Below are positions 13,420 through 23,800 of a DNA stretch of 64,000 nt, piece by piece. Where the stretch lies: assembly GCF_051622035.1 (NCBI RefSeq), contig NC_135359.1, forward strand, positions 24,772,001-24,836,000. Direction: 5' to 3'. Each line of letters begins with the position of its first letter. Positions within the stretch are counted from its first letter, which is position 1. The notes beneath the pieces are model-generated. The model searched no databases and had not been told where the DNA came from. It was given only the letters and a program-made list of their open reading frames with translations. The translations under genes were made by a program, and so were the position numbers. The DNA is from Arctopsyche grandis. Lineage: Eukaryota > Arthropoda > Insecta > Trichoptera > Hydropsychidae.

Positions 13420-15017
13420 CAGTGGCGGACTGGGACTAAAATCAGTGCATGCCAGGAGTCAAAGGGGGCCCCACCCAGGGTTAAAAAAATTTGTCCCCCC
13501 CCCCCCATATAACAAAATTTTCTTCTTTCCATCACGCTAAAAATCAAGGGCAAAAAATAAATAAAATTTTCAAAAATGGGAATAAACAAATTTAGGTACA
13601 AGAAAAATGGCAAAAGCAAAATAGATCCATAAATTACATTGTATATTTCGTTTTAATCCTTGTCCTAGGTAAATAGAATGCATCATAAAAGAATGCGGCA
13701 TAAAAGCGGCTTTTACTTTCGGTAGAAAAAAATCAGGGACGTCATTTCAGCTTTTTCTTGGGGGGGGGGGGGGCAGGCAAAGATTGGTCAAATTAATTTT
13801 TTTTTCAAAAAATCTTTTTTATATCGGAATAAAAATGGAAAATATACAATATGAAAAAGATAAACTTATTTTTGAAAAAAAATATATAAAAATATCTTAT
13901 GTAAAAAGCCAAAAAAGCGCCGCAGGCGAAAATTTTTTTCCAAAAATCTTCACATGGTCGCAAAATGGTTAACAAAAGTCGACCATCAAAATGTATCACT
14001 ATATCAAAAAATATACAAACTTTCGGAAAAATAAACGATACACATCTGTTTTTGAGACAAAATAAAGTAAAGGCGACCTTTCTAACGATTCGCTCAATGG
14101 GACGAACAATTTCTAAGAATGTTAGCCAAGGCATACCACTTAAAAACCAAAATATATTTGCTTCAAAATAATAAAATCTTTTTTTTCGAAGCACATTGCA
14201 GCGATTATTTTATTAGTTACACAAAAGTAACATAATATAAGAAATAAACGTAGCATTCATAGATCCATAATATCTCATTAATCATTAAATTCATAATATT
14301 TTCTAAATTCGCCTATTCCTTAATTTAGGGGGGCGAGTGCCCCCCCCAAATTACGTCCCTGAAAACAAAAAATGCATAATATTTTCAATTAATGTTAATC
14401 GAAAATCGAGATTTTGGGGAGGGGCCCCTATCCTATGTTTCTATATACATGGATGTGTCTAGATTAGGAATAGATTTTATATTCGGAAACTGTTTAAAAT
14501 TGTGTATTTAAATCTTACTATATCGTCGAAGTATAATCAAATATTATTTTGAAAGTATGTATGAAGTAAATTTAAATCGCTGGTTGATGATGAATCGTCC
14601 TATCAAAATTGTATTAAGCAATTCAGTTTATATTATTCACGGAAATTTGTTTATTCCCATTTTTATTTCATTAGGTAGTTGTTACATAGGTTGGAAATAT
14701 TACATAACCTTGAGGTTGGAAATGGGCCCGGTAAAAGGGCCCACGCAAATGTTAAAACTTACATTTCGAGCCTAATAAAAAAAGTTAACCGATCCTTGGG
14801 CTGTTAAAGCAGGTATTAGTTGTTTGTGTATATCGTAAGAAATTTGTTTTGTTGAAATACCCAAACTCTAGGTCCCAAAGTGCAATATCCTATAAATTTT
14901 TACACACGTGAAATAGTTAAAAAGTTATTTAATTTTACTGAGGGCCCATATTTTCTAACGGATAGTGGGGCCCACATGCCATCGGGCATGTACGCTTGTA
15001 TGGCCAGTCCGCCACTG
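13420..15017. mobile_element. hAT element inserted in the Merlin-like transposase (8-bp target duplication)
   Basis: The termini CAGTGGCGGACTGG and CCAGTCCGCCACTG are perfect inverted repeats. They are flanked by an exact 8-bp duplication TGTGGATG (13412-13419 and 15018-15025). An 8-bp duplication with CAGTG ends is diagnostic of the hAT superfamily. The 1.6-kb interior has G and C homopolymer runs and no recognisable transposase, so the element is non-autonomous. Confidence 0.85.
13734..14361. mobile_element. Nested hAT-like MITE with CAGGGACGT termini
   Basis: The ends CAGGGACGTCATTT and AAATTACGTCCCTG are near-perfect inverted repeats, with G-runs or C-runs just inside. The flanks (A-rich, about 8 bp) are only loosely duplicated. 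It lies within the hAT element, giving a third nesting level. Confidence 0.6.
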
Positions 15018-15537
15018 TGTGGATGCGTGTGAAAAGAAAGATGAGGCGTCAATTTGGCACAACGCGTGCCTGTTTTGATTCATATTTAGATGAATTTGTA
15101 TTGAACCACAAACGAATGCGTGTATATTCCATTCGTAATATGTGAAATATTTCCGTTCGCTGCCCAACCGTCCGAAATTATATGAGAACCAGGCAGTATA
15201 TGTCGGAGTATGTCATCAGTAGTCACCGGAGCCTGAGGGGGCCGTGTATTGTTCAAAGGTTGTAAATGCATTGTTAAAGGTTTGCCGAACAATGGATAGC
15301 ACTGTGACTATCCTACCTCTAGTCATCAGGTTAAAGTCGAGTTAATTCAGGGCACGGCAATACTATTCGCATCGCAAAGAGTAGCCAATCACATGAAGGA
15401 GCGGGTCGACCGAGCCTCCCTTCTGACCTAGTGGTCTCCGTCCTGTCGAGAATTCCGACTTTAACCTAAAAAACTATATTTTTCGTAGCAAAATTGTCTG
15501 TGTTTATTCATTTGATTCCTTCTTTTTATTTATTACT

Positions 15538-15905
15538 TGCCTCTTCAAACTTCGCTTTCGATTTTTTTCGTATGAAAATCAAAATCTGATGAAATTTGGG
15601 TTCTTATCCGATCGTTTTCAAACTTTGCCATTTTGCTCGGTTTAGTCATCAATATACGTGGAAATCAAGTCCGCCATTACGATGGTGAAAAATAATCGTA
15701 ATAGACATTTGAAAATACTCCATGATCTTTCTCGGTGACGTATATTGTCCACATTGCCGGACTTATCCACACTATTCCGATCATTTTTTACCTTTTCGCC
15801 ACCCTCTCGCTATGTCAGATTTTAATTGTTTAAACGCCTATAACTTTTTATTTTTTCACTCTATATTTTATAAAATTTGCTTTATATGTTCTCATTATCT
15901 CTCAT
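15538..15905 (+). repeat. Interspersed repeat family copy 2
   Basis: The longest copy shares with 33484-33815 the blocks GTTTTCAAACTTTGCCATTT, TGGTGAAAAATAAT, TTGTCCACATTGC and TTTTCGCCACCCTCTCGCTA. It ends with TCTCATTATCTCTCATATAT, which also occurs beside the Helentron-like pair at 39175. Confidence 0.65.
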
Positions 15906-18049
15906 ATATATTTTAAGTTCATTCATAGTGTTATTATAATATATTTTTTAACTGTTTTATTAGAATAATAGAATACTATGATTACCAACCAAATTAAATT
16001 AAACTGTAAAATAGAAAATGATCAGTAGATCAGTAGCTATTCAAATAGATATAAGATGTATTGTGAACATAATTTCGTAATAATAAAAAGCATTTAAGAA
16101 TCAAATTGATTTGATCTTCTAAGAGTGTGTGTATTCATTTGATTAAATATTTCATTTTATAATAAATTTCTGTTTTTATAACAAGTACCTACCTATAAAT
16201 TGCAAGTTCCTAAGAATGTTCCATAATTGCAGGTGTTTATTGCTACGTACATGTGTATATTTCGGTATTACAATTCAATGTGAAAACTCGCAATTTTCAT
16301 ATCGCGACGTTTTCCTACTGTTGTATATTTCAATCGCCCCTTTTCCCATTGTGCGCAAGTCCTTAAAAGACACAAGTAACTAAAATGTATCCAGCCAGTA
16401 GAGAAACTGAAACATATTTTCGGACCAATCGTGAAGAAGAGGCTTTCAGAGAGTTTTCCTATTGGACGACGAACAAATTAACACGTTGTATCATCTTCTT
16501 GTCAACGAATTGTAGGCACGCCCATTAACATCAGCATATTGAATGAATTTTCTTTCGTTTTCCTGTACTTATGTATGTACATACATATATTGTATAATAA
16601 TAATTTGAAAACGTACCCAATTTTTTTTTATCATATTCTACTTAAATTTACATACATAAATCAGTCGTACTGTAGAATTATTATTACTGTGATATAAATA
16701 GAGTGAAATAAGTAATGCTCATGTGTCTTTAGTTCCTTTGTATAACATTCAATTGAATAATTCACGATGCATACTCACCGTTATATAGTAATTGAATTAA
16801 TATGTAGTTGTGATCAATTAATTTTAAAATCATTGAAATTAGCATAAAGACTTTTATTTGGTTTATATTGAACTAAAATTAGTATTAGAACAAAGACTTG
16901 GTCTAAACAAGCGATAAAATGAAAACTGCTTGATTCAAATTAATAGTTAGTGATGTATAATAAATTATTTTTAATAACCATATGAACAGTGGTGTCGCCC
17001 ACAATTTTGGAACAACGGGTTTCCAATTTTTTTTTCAAAAAAATTATTTTGAAAATACATATATACAATATATACATTTTTTTTCGTTCAAGTCACTATT
17101 ATATGGAAGTTCATTAAATTTTCAAGATTTGTATAATTTTATAAAAATTATATAAATATTTAGATTAAATAATGGGTTTCCGGAAACTTTGTGTTTTTCA
17201 AAAAACTTCAATTGCTTTGAAGTAGTATGGACAAAAATTGTATAGATGGTGCTATACGAGAATACATATTTTTTGAGATAAAAAAGTGAAATGAAATTTG
17301 TGATAAAAAATAATTAAACTATATGTAAGCACACAAAATAAATAATAATAAACTAAAAAATTTTTTATTTAAAGTAAGCAATACTTTTTATCTGTAGATA
17401 CTTAAAATTTAGAGAAGATTTTGTAAAAAATGTCACACTTTAACACAATTTTATTTAAATAAACTAATGCATATATCATATATTCATTTCATACTAAATA
17501 ATATATAATATTTATTAATTATTTTAGCGAAAATCCAAAAATTGCCTTTATTTTATTCAATCGGGTTTTATCGTAGCAGACAAGTAAAAGTATGTATATT
17601 ATTTTCCAAAAAAATATGGTAAGAATAACTAAGGAAAATAAAAAATAAAGTACCCATTTTCGAGAATACAGTAAAATTGTTTAGTAAAAAAAATAACTGG
17701 TTCAAAACTAAGGCAATATTTTCATAATAATAAAGTGTATATATGTACCTATACATTCTCTATTTAATTGTGTAACACATATAACATGACTCCGAATACA
17801 TACAATACGTATGAGTCATAATTTCATATTTCTTACTATGGCATTTATCACTGAAAATTGTCCTGTTATTAACGTCCAAATATGTGCTTTCCTATACTAA
17901 TGTGGCAAAGTAGTATTCTAAAAAAAATTACATTTGTACGAATAAAATTAATCAAGGAATTATAAAGAAAAAGACTGATTTTAAATATTACACTATTTTA
18001 ATTACAAATATATGAGATATTAAAAATACAAAAGGTAATGCTGGAATGA
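15906..18049. other. Intergenic, nothing firmly recognised
   Basis: Very AT-rich. A CAGTGGTGTCGCCCAC motif at 16987 resembles a hAT end, but no partner end was found. A 47-codon frame from 16385 has no recognisable domain. Confidence 0.35.
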
Positions 18050-18322
18050 TTAAGTTGCTGGTGGATCGTTATCAGGATCGTCAGTTTCCCAAGTGTCTTC
18101 ATTTGAATCTTCACACGCCATCATTCGTTGAATATTCGCATCGCCAGCGTTCATCCGTTGGAGTAATGAATTCAGCATATGTTTGTTCAATTGGTCGGTT
18201 TGTGTTATCTCTCCTGATGGTTTTTCTTTTGCCATCGCAGTCGCTGTTTCTTCTCGAGAATCACGTTGAGGTTCATCATTCGTTTTAGGAGCTGCTGCTG
18301 CAGCACCCGGGGCGTCTGGCAT
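18050..18322 (-). CDS. Small intronless protein-coding gene, function unknown (90 aa)
   Basis: The ATG at 18322-18320 has A at -3, and the stop is at 18052-18050. I do not recognise the protein. Seen: an Ala/Pro-rich N-terminus (about residues 1-15); a charged middle; a conserved-looking helical segment near residues 38-65 with DQLNKHMLNSLLQRMNAG; and an acidic tail with EDTWETDDPDNDPP. Codon use is balanced and GC is higher than in the flanks, which supports a real gene. There is no signal peptide or membrane segment. A minus-strand ATTAAA-type polyadenylation signal follows the stop in AT-rich DNA. The gene is transcribed divergently from TIPIN, about 1.7 kb away, with a foldback MITE between. 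A retrocopy is the main alternative. Confidence 0.6.
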   Translation of the reverse strand: MPDAPGAAAAAPKTNDEPQRDSREETATAMAKEKPSGEITQTDQLNKHMLNSLLQRMNAGDANIQRMMACEDSNEDTWETDDPDNDPPAT

Positions 18323-18528
18323 CTTGCGTTCGTTGTGCGATCTTCATAAACCGAAACTATCGCGGTTTCAATCAACACTACAATGACTAACCAATCGCAT
18401 CTAAATGTCAAATCTGACAGGAGTCACCAAACCACGCCCTGGCCTTAACACCACATATTCTGTCCTAACCTGATAAAATATTTCCTGGAAAATATTTGTA
18501 TAATATTGTCGTTCGCTATGGTAAAGAG

Positions 18529-18921
18529 CGGTCTCCGTGATTTGACAGAATGTTAAATTACAGAAAACGCAAATATCAGAATGCAAAGATCTAAAATCGA
18601 AAGATCTTAAGTCGAAAGATAAAAAAAAAATGATGCATGGTAAACGATACATACTCACTTAATTTGCGCGAGTAGGATACAACAGGAACAAGAGGAACAT
18701 GCTTTTCCTCCCGTGTTAATGTGCGCGCGCAGAATACGGGAGGAAAAGCATGTTCCTCTTGTTCCTGTTGTATCCTGCTCACGAAAATTAAGTGAGTATG
18801 TACCGTTTACCATGCACCATTTTTTTTTGATCTTTCGACTTAAGATCTTTTGATTTTCGATCTTTGCCTTCCGATATTTGCGTTTTCTGTAATTTAACAT
18901 TCTGTCAAGTCACGTAGACCC
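18529..18921. mobile_element. Foldback MITE copy 1 (near-complete hairpin, 9-bp target duplication)
   Basis: The two halves are reverse complements over almost the entire 393 bp. The hairpin tip lies around AATGTGCGCGCGCAG at 18718-18732. An exact 9-bp direct repeat, GGTAAAGAG, flanks it (18520-18528 and 18922-18930). Ends are CGGTCTCCGTGA and, inverted, GGGTCTACGTGA. A 9-bp duplication with arm-length TIRs is like Mutator-type foldback elements; the superfamily is inferred. Same family as 27038-27400, in the opposite orientation judging from the loop. Confidence 0.85.
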
Positions 18922-19069
18922 GGTAAAGAGATACATAAATAGTATTTTGGATTTACATGTATGTACATTTTTGATAATAACATGAAACGAAAATTTATTT
19001 AACTTTTTTTTCTTTTGGTGTAAATATAATTTTAAGTTCAACACTAATTAAAAATTATCATTTTTAATT

Positions 19070-19680
19070 AATGTTGCCGCTTATCATATATAATCATTTT
19101 ATTATTATAATCATGATAAGCGAGTATCAGTCAATGATAATCGCTTATCATATATAATAGTGGTTCTCGTTGCACTAACGAGATCTCGAGTCATAGATAT
19201 TCCGTATTCGCGATTTTTGTGGCAACGATTTTCGTCCGCACGACAGCAATGTGCGAAATAATCCGTTTACCTATAATAGCATATAGTGATGGTTATTTGA
19301 TGCCCACGTGATTATTATTGACCTAACTATTGTAATAAAAAAATCACAGGTAATATGTACTTGTGTAGGCTGGTGTTAACCTCTAAACTTGATTAAATAA
19401 ACAAAATGCCATTTTTTAATATTATGACAAATGAAAAAAAATCATAATTATAATGGTTCGGTGATTATTGCTCACAAAGTGCTAGCCCAAAAGTTACTAA
19501 AATCTGTATAACGGAACATCTGGCAGCCGAAAATCCATCATATTAACGATAACTACCATACTAACAAGAACTCGAGTGCCAAATATTCCGTATTCGCGAT
19601 TTTCATGGCAAAAATTGTCTTTTAGGCGATCGCAATGTTCGCAATAATCCAATTACCAATATTATAATATTACAAACTAC
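19070..19680. repeat. Diverged direct repeats upstream of TIPIN
   Basis: CGCTTATCATATATAAT occurs twice within 19076-19162. A second unit occurs at about 19190-19290 and again at 19572-19660, containing ATATTCCGTATTCGCGATTT followed by GGCAA and a GCAATGT..AATAATCC block. The origin is unclear; it may be an old transposon. Confidence 0.55.
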
Positions 19681-20006
19681 ATTTTCATATAAAATATTTT
19701 GATGAAATTAATTTAAGATGCTCTAAGCTAGAACAGTTGAAGATTGATGATTTATTTTTGAATGAGAAATTATTTATAGTAAAATATTAACGGAATAATT
19801 TTAATTTACGAATTTCTACTATTATTTTTGATATTTGCTTTTCCTTAAAATGACACCTTTCTCACCAATATCCAAGGTACGTCTCTCCTTTTAGTATTTT
19901 CTTGTGGGGAATAGTCTGTTCACCGACCGTAATATAAGCTCGTGTATGGTGGTAGAATTACTTCTTTAGGTCGTAACTGTCAAATGCTTATTGGCGCGCG
20001 ATCGAG

Positions 20007-20127
20007 ATGGAATGGAACGATGTCTTGGATGGACGAACAGAGCCACAATTGGAACAGATTCTCGATTACGATCATTCCGATACTCAACCTAGAGAAGATT
20101 CTGACAATGACGATCAACATAGCGAAG
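20007..20127 (+). CDS. Tipin: TIPIN exon 1
   Basis: Forty codons plus one base encode an acidic leader (DYDHSDTQPREDSDNDDQ). The donor is GAAG|GTACAT at 20128. A longer overlapping frame from 19942 is in a different phase and is a shadow. Confidence 0.82.
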
Positions 20128-23100
20128 GTACATGAAGCACCTTTCAACTTGATAGTTGTAATGTATTGGTCACCAAATCCTATCAATTTTAATGTACACA
20201 TATACTTTGTTTTGTTTAAATTTGCAATATTAGGCCATTCGAACAATATCTTCATTTGTATAATACAGGCCATCTTCAATATAAGATCATTAGTATTATG
20301 TATATACTGTTGAAATTTAAAACAAACGCTCCAAAAATTTCTCTCAACAATGTACACAAGATGTTTTTTAAAATTAATTTAAATCCAAAATATAAGTAAT
20401 TTTATTGGGATTGATTGTTGTAACCATTCAACCATTATAATCCAAATGGTTTTATGGTCCGTACGCACCAAACCAACGACGATTTTGGGCCAACTTTTAA
20501 AACCAGTAGCGTACAAAATATCGAAATAAAAATTAAATAAAAAAATTTAAATTAAATATCAAAATTAAGCTAACGAGCGAGATTGAGCTAAAATTAGATC
20601 ATCGTTGATGTTTTGAATTACAACAATGTTTTGAATTACGACGATATTTTTTTTATTTTTTATTTATTTATTTAACATATTAGCCACAGTGACATTACAG
20701 AGATCTCCAACGCGTCGCTGTGGCCGGTCATTCAGTAATAATAACATGATAACAGTAATAATAACTTATAATAATAACAATATTAACACAACATCATTAA
20801 AATCATAAAATCATAAAAAAAAGAAAAAACATAGATAAAGTAATAACAATCATTAATATTTATAATAGGCAAAATCAACCACTGGCATTCCTCAACAACC
20901 ACTCAACCAGATTAGTATATTTTATATTGAAGAGGTCAATTTCACCAGAAATCCTGTTAAGCAGATATATCGCTCTAGATATAGGAGCCGTTGACAACAT
21001 ATTTGTGCGAGCCACAGGAGGAACAAACAAATCACGATTTCTCAAGTCTCTGAATTTACAAGGTGCATTAAACCTAAATTCCTTTAGAACCTGAGGATTG
21101 TGTATTATCCCATTCAACAGCTTAAAAAAGTGTCTTCCCAGTAACATATTCCGACGAGACTCCAATGAGTTGAAACCTAACGCCCCTAATAGGAATGCAC
21201 TAGGATATAGCCAAGGATAATAACCATACTGTTTCAAATAAAGATATCTGAGAAACCGTTTTTGGATTCTCTCAATCTTCAATGAATGAGTCATATGGGT
21301 AGGATTCCATATAATAGAAGAAAATTCTAGAATACTACGTACTAAAGATTCATAAAGAATTTTAAGCACCAACGTACTCTGGAAAGGTTTGCTAACTCTT
21401 AGTAAGAATCCCAGCATTTTTGTTGCACGCAAACAAATATTGTCTATGTGTCGTTTAAATTGAAAATTATTCGAGAACAAGACCCCCAAATCACAATATT
21501 CATCTACAAACTTTAATTCAACACCACTTAGGCGATATGGATAAATCAAGCGATTTGAAGATCTTGTCACATTGAGAACACAGCATTTTTGAATGCTAAA
21601 AAATAATTTATTATCGACAGACCAACTTGACAGCGCATCTAAGTCCAATTGGAGAAGGGCTGCGTCACTATGAGACTTAACTGTCTTAAAAAGCTTAAGG
21701 TCATCGGCGAATAAAAGATAGTCTGAATACTTAATTATTTTTGAGATGTCATTAATGTAAATTAAAAAGAATCATGCACAGAGTCGTCAAGCCAGGTTTC
21801 CGTTAGTACCAGGATGTCAGCACATTGAATAGCCGAGTTAGAACCTAATTCATCCAGTTTAGATTTAAGGCCTCGTACATTTTGATAGAAAATGCTTATA
21901 TTATGCATTACAACCAGAGAAATATTATAATTACGAGCGAAAAAAACCTTGTTATTGTTTCTTATAAGTCGTCACGATACACCAATGTGTTTCGCCGTCG
22001 ATGAAATATTTAACAAAAAAAATGTCGGTGATTTGTCAAAGGGTTTTTTTTTCTTTCGTCGAAATAAAATTAATAATCACACATTATCCGATAAATTTTA
22101 CCTCTGAGATGGATTTAATTATTTAATTTATTTCGACGAGAGAAACAATTGAAGACATTATCCGATAAAATTTACCTCTGAAATGATTTAATTAATTGAT
22201 TTATTTCGACGAGAGAAACAATTGAAGACAAAAAAATTTCCTTTGATAAAACCGACAACGTCTCGGGTTGAAAACAATAACTCGGTCACCCATACTAACA
22301 CATGATATATGCTCAGTAACAGCGCATTACGGGGAAGTAAAAATAATAATTCTTTGATTTTTTTTTCGAACTTAGTGCGTATCTACGTAAGTCAAAACAT
22401 CTTCGACAAACAAAAGTCGAGGATTATCTGTATGTGATTGTTGATGATCTAATTTTAGGTCAATCTCGAAAATTTATTTAAATTGGGCATGTTCTGTTTT
22501 AACTTTCAATATTTTATTTTAATTTTAATATATTGATTATAATTTTATTTTGATATTTGAATTTAATTTTAATATAATAATAATATTTTTAATTTTGATA
22601 TTTAATTTCAATTTTTAAATTTAATTTTTATTTCGATATTTTGTACGCTATTGGTTTAATCCTGCTGGTTAAATCGTTGGACCAAATTCGTCGTTGGTTT
22701 GGTCCGTACGCAGCATTAGATATGTATTTCTATTTAGCAGCGGATCAAAATGAGATTTTAATGCTCAAGCCGCATTCGAAACATTTTTATATAATTTGTG
22801 TCTGTTTATTGATAATTTAATTTTACTTTTATTAATTTATTTTCAATTTAATTTCAGCTGAAGAAGCTCAACCTCAACGAGTTGTCCCCCCCTCCGAAAA
22901 GAAGATAAAAATTGTTAAAAATCCTCGTGCAGTTCTAAATCACAAACGACTAACCGGCCCTAGAGGAATACAAACTATTGAAAACGTTTTTAAAGATTTC
23001 AAATTTCAAGGTTGTATAATATTAATTCTTTTTTATTTTTATATTTTTTTGTCACTGCTAATTTGACAATTTATTCAGGCAAAGGTCAAGAAAAGGAAGA

Positions 23101-23800
23101 TTTAGATATGGTGATGAAAAAATTGGAACACTGGGCTCACCGACTGTATCCTAAATTTAAATTTGACGATTGTTTGGACAAAATTGCAACACTGGGTAAA
23201 AAAAAAGAAGTCTCCGTTAGTATATTACAAGTTTGATGGTAATCTTAATCTATTATCAATTATTGGCTCACTGATGTTTGTTATATTTCTAGACACATGT
23301 ACGTAAGATACGATTCGATATGTTATATGATCATGAGATTATGGAAGAAGACAAAGATGAAGATCAGGATAACATCGAAGAAGAACCAATTCTGGATGAA
23401 TTTGATTTATTGTTAAATCAGCAGATTGCATTGGCTAGATCTACTCCAGCAACTGCTGCAAAAATTTCTGCAACTACTCCTTATACAAATTTTGACGAGT
23501 ACGTTCTGTTTGCTTGGATAATCTTTTTTGAAGTTTGTTTTTCATGTTTGATATATTTTTGTTATTATTTCATTTTGCAGATTACGTGTATCTAGTGCTT
23601 CTCATGGTACACCAGATGGTGTAATTGAGCCTGTTGAAATTACAACCGAAGCTAAAAGCATATCAGATGCACAAAAGGAACGAATGTTACAGAATAGAAT
23701 AATTGCCGAAGAAAGAAGATTAGCTAGAATGAAGGCAGCAATGGAAAAAAGTAAAGAGGCTGAAACTAACACTGAAACCACTGATATTATTAACGCATAG
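20007..23800 (+). CDS. Tipin: TIPIN (TIMELESS-interacting protein; Swi3/Csm3 family), complete, five exons
   Basis: Exons 20007-20127, 22858-23010, 23079-23215, 23293-23498 and 23581-23800 splice in frame to 278 residues ending in TAG, with GT/AG borders throughout. The Swi3 domain covers about residues 60-150. Its hallmark segments are KNPRAVLNHKRLTGPRGI, the LEHWAHRLYPKFKFDD core, and GKKKEVS-THVRKIRFDM across the exon 3/4 junction. An acidic stretch follows, then a basic helical tail with RIIAEERRLARMKAAMEK. Known: TIPIN pairs with TIMELESS in the nuclear fork protection complex, binds RPA and supports the S-phase checkpoint. The start is the first ATG of exon 1 (MEWNDVLDG), whose acidic N-terminus suits the family. 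Intron 1 (2.7 kb) holds transposon sequence. A polyadenylation AATAAA is at 23855-23860. Confidence 0.93.
20640..21965 (-). pseudogene. Internally deleted non-LTR retrotransposon (endonuclease start fused to RT end)
   Basis: Read on the minus strand from about 21907, a frame starts MHNISIFYQNVRGLKSKLDE and reaches LTETWLDDSV, the N-terminus of an APE-type endonuclease. Near 21775 it jumps, out of frame, to FFLIYINDIS and YLLFADDLKLF, the RT catalytic FADD motif. It then stays open to 20875 through the thumb and C-terminus. The rest of the endonuclease and the first half of RT are missing. The 3' tail is AT-rich, ending in an AAATAAATAAATAAA-type tail around 20643-20675. A Jockey/CR1-like clade is likely. 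Confidence 0.8.
22081..22227. repeat. Tandem duplication of a 74-bp unit
   Basis: Two copies (22081-22154 and 22155-22227) share ACATTATCCGATAAA and TTTATTTCGACGAGAGAAAC and differ at a few positions. Confidence 0.85.
22858..23010 (+). CDS. Tipin: TIPIN exon 2 (start of Swi3 domain)
   Basis: The acceptor TTTCAG ends at 22857 and the donor CAAG|GTTGTA starts at 23011. It encodes the conserved NPRAVLNHKRLTGPRG loop-helix and the VFKDFKFQG end; phase 1 in and out. Confidence 0.92.
23079..23215 (+). CDS. Tipin: TIPIN exon 3 (Swi3 core)
   Basis: Acceptor ATTCAG|GC, donor TCC|GTTAGT. It encodes the diagnostic HWAHRLYPKFKFDD motif and ends phase 0 after LGKKKEVS. Confidence 0.92.
23293..23498 (+). 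CDS. Tipin: TIPIN exon 4
   Basis: The acceptor TTTCTAG|AC is followed by THVRKIRFDM, which completes the Swi3 domain. A strongly acidic run (EEDKDEDQDNIEEE) follows, in the general position of the vertebrate RPA-binding region. The donor is GACGA|GTACGT. Confidence 0.92.
23581..23800 (+). CDS. Tipin: TIPIN exon 5 (C-terminus)
   Basis: The acceptor is TTTTGCAG at 23573-23580. It encodes LRVSSASHG, then the Arg/Glu-rich helix RRLARMKAAMEK, and a TAG stop at 23798-23800. Confidence 0.9.

Larger units (their letters stand above)
13125..15466 (+). mobile_element. Merlin-like (IS1016/ISXO2-type) inverted-repeat element, interrupted by a hAT insertion
   Basis: Long inverted repeats run from 13125 and back from 15466; both ends carry GGAATTCTCGACAGG preceded by a GG terminus. 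Across the hAT insertion at 13420-15017, the plus strand still encodes an ISXO2-type transposase tail. LPGSHIISDGWAAY and YNFVDPND lie left of the insertion, and FGTTRACFDSYLDEFV lies right of it. The right arm repeats the ILPGSHIISDGW segment on the minus strand at 15292-15086, so the arms themselves contain transposase sequence. The N-terminus and first catalytic Asp are absent. Merlin elements typically have GG-starting TIRs; target duplications were not clear. Confidence 0.65.
20460..22710. mobile_element. Long inverted-repeat element in TIPIN intron 1, carrying a nested LINE
   Basis: CGTACG-ACCAAACCAACGACGA at the left end (from 20460) is mirrored at the right end (to 22710). Mirrored homology continues inward through AGCGTACAAAATATCGAAAT and CTAAAATTAGATCATC, to about 20612 on the left and 22441 on the right. 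The interior contains a nested LINE fragment and a tandem duplication at 22081-22227. I could not identify a transposase or a clear target duplication. Confidence 0.65.

Noticed and set aside
13805..14194. 129-codon minus frame
   Set aside because: Phe/Ile-rich frame inside the nested MITE with no transposase motif.
18655..18900. 81-codon minus frame in foldback copy 1, with a related 75-codon plus frame (27062-27289) in copy 2
   Set aside because: The frames are similar only because the MITE copies are; they span the hairpin, have no domain, and the protein reading is unlikely.
19942..20357. Frames of 123 and 125 codons on both strands
   Set aside because: They overlap TIPIN exon 1 in other phases and run into intron. 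Only the phase starting at 20007 joins the Swi3 domain.
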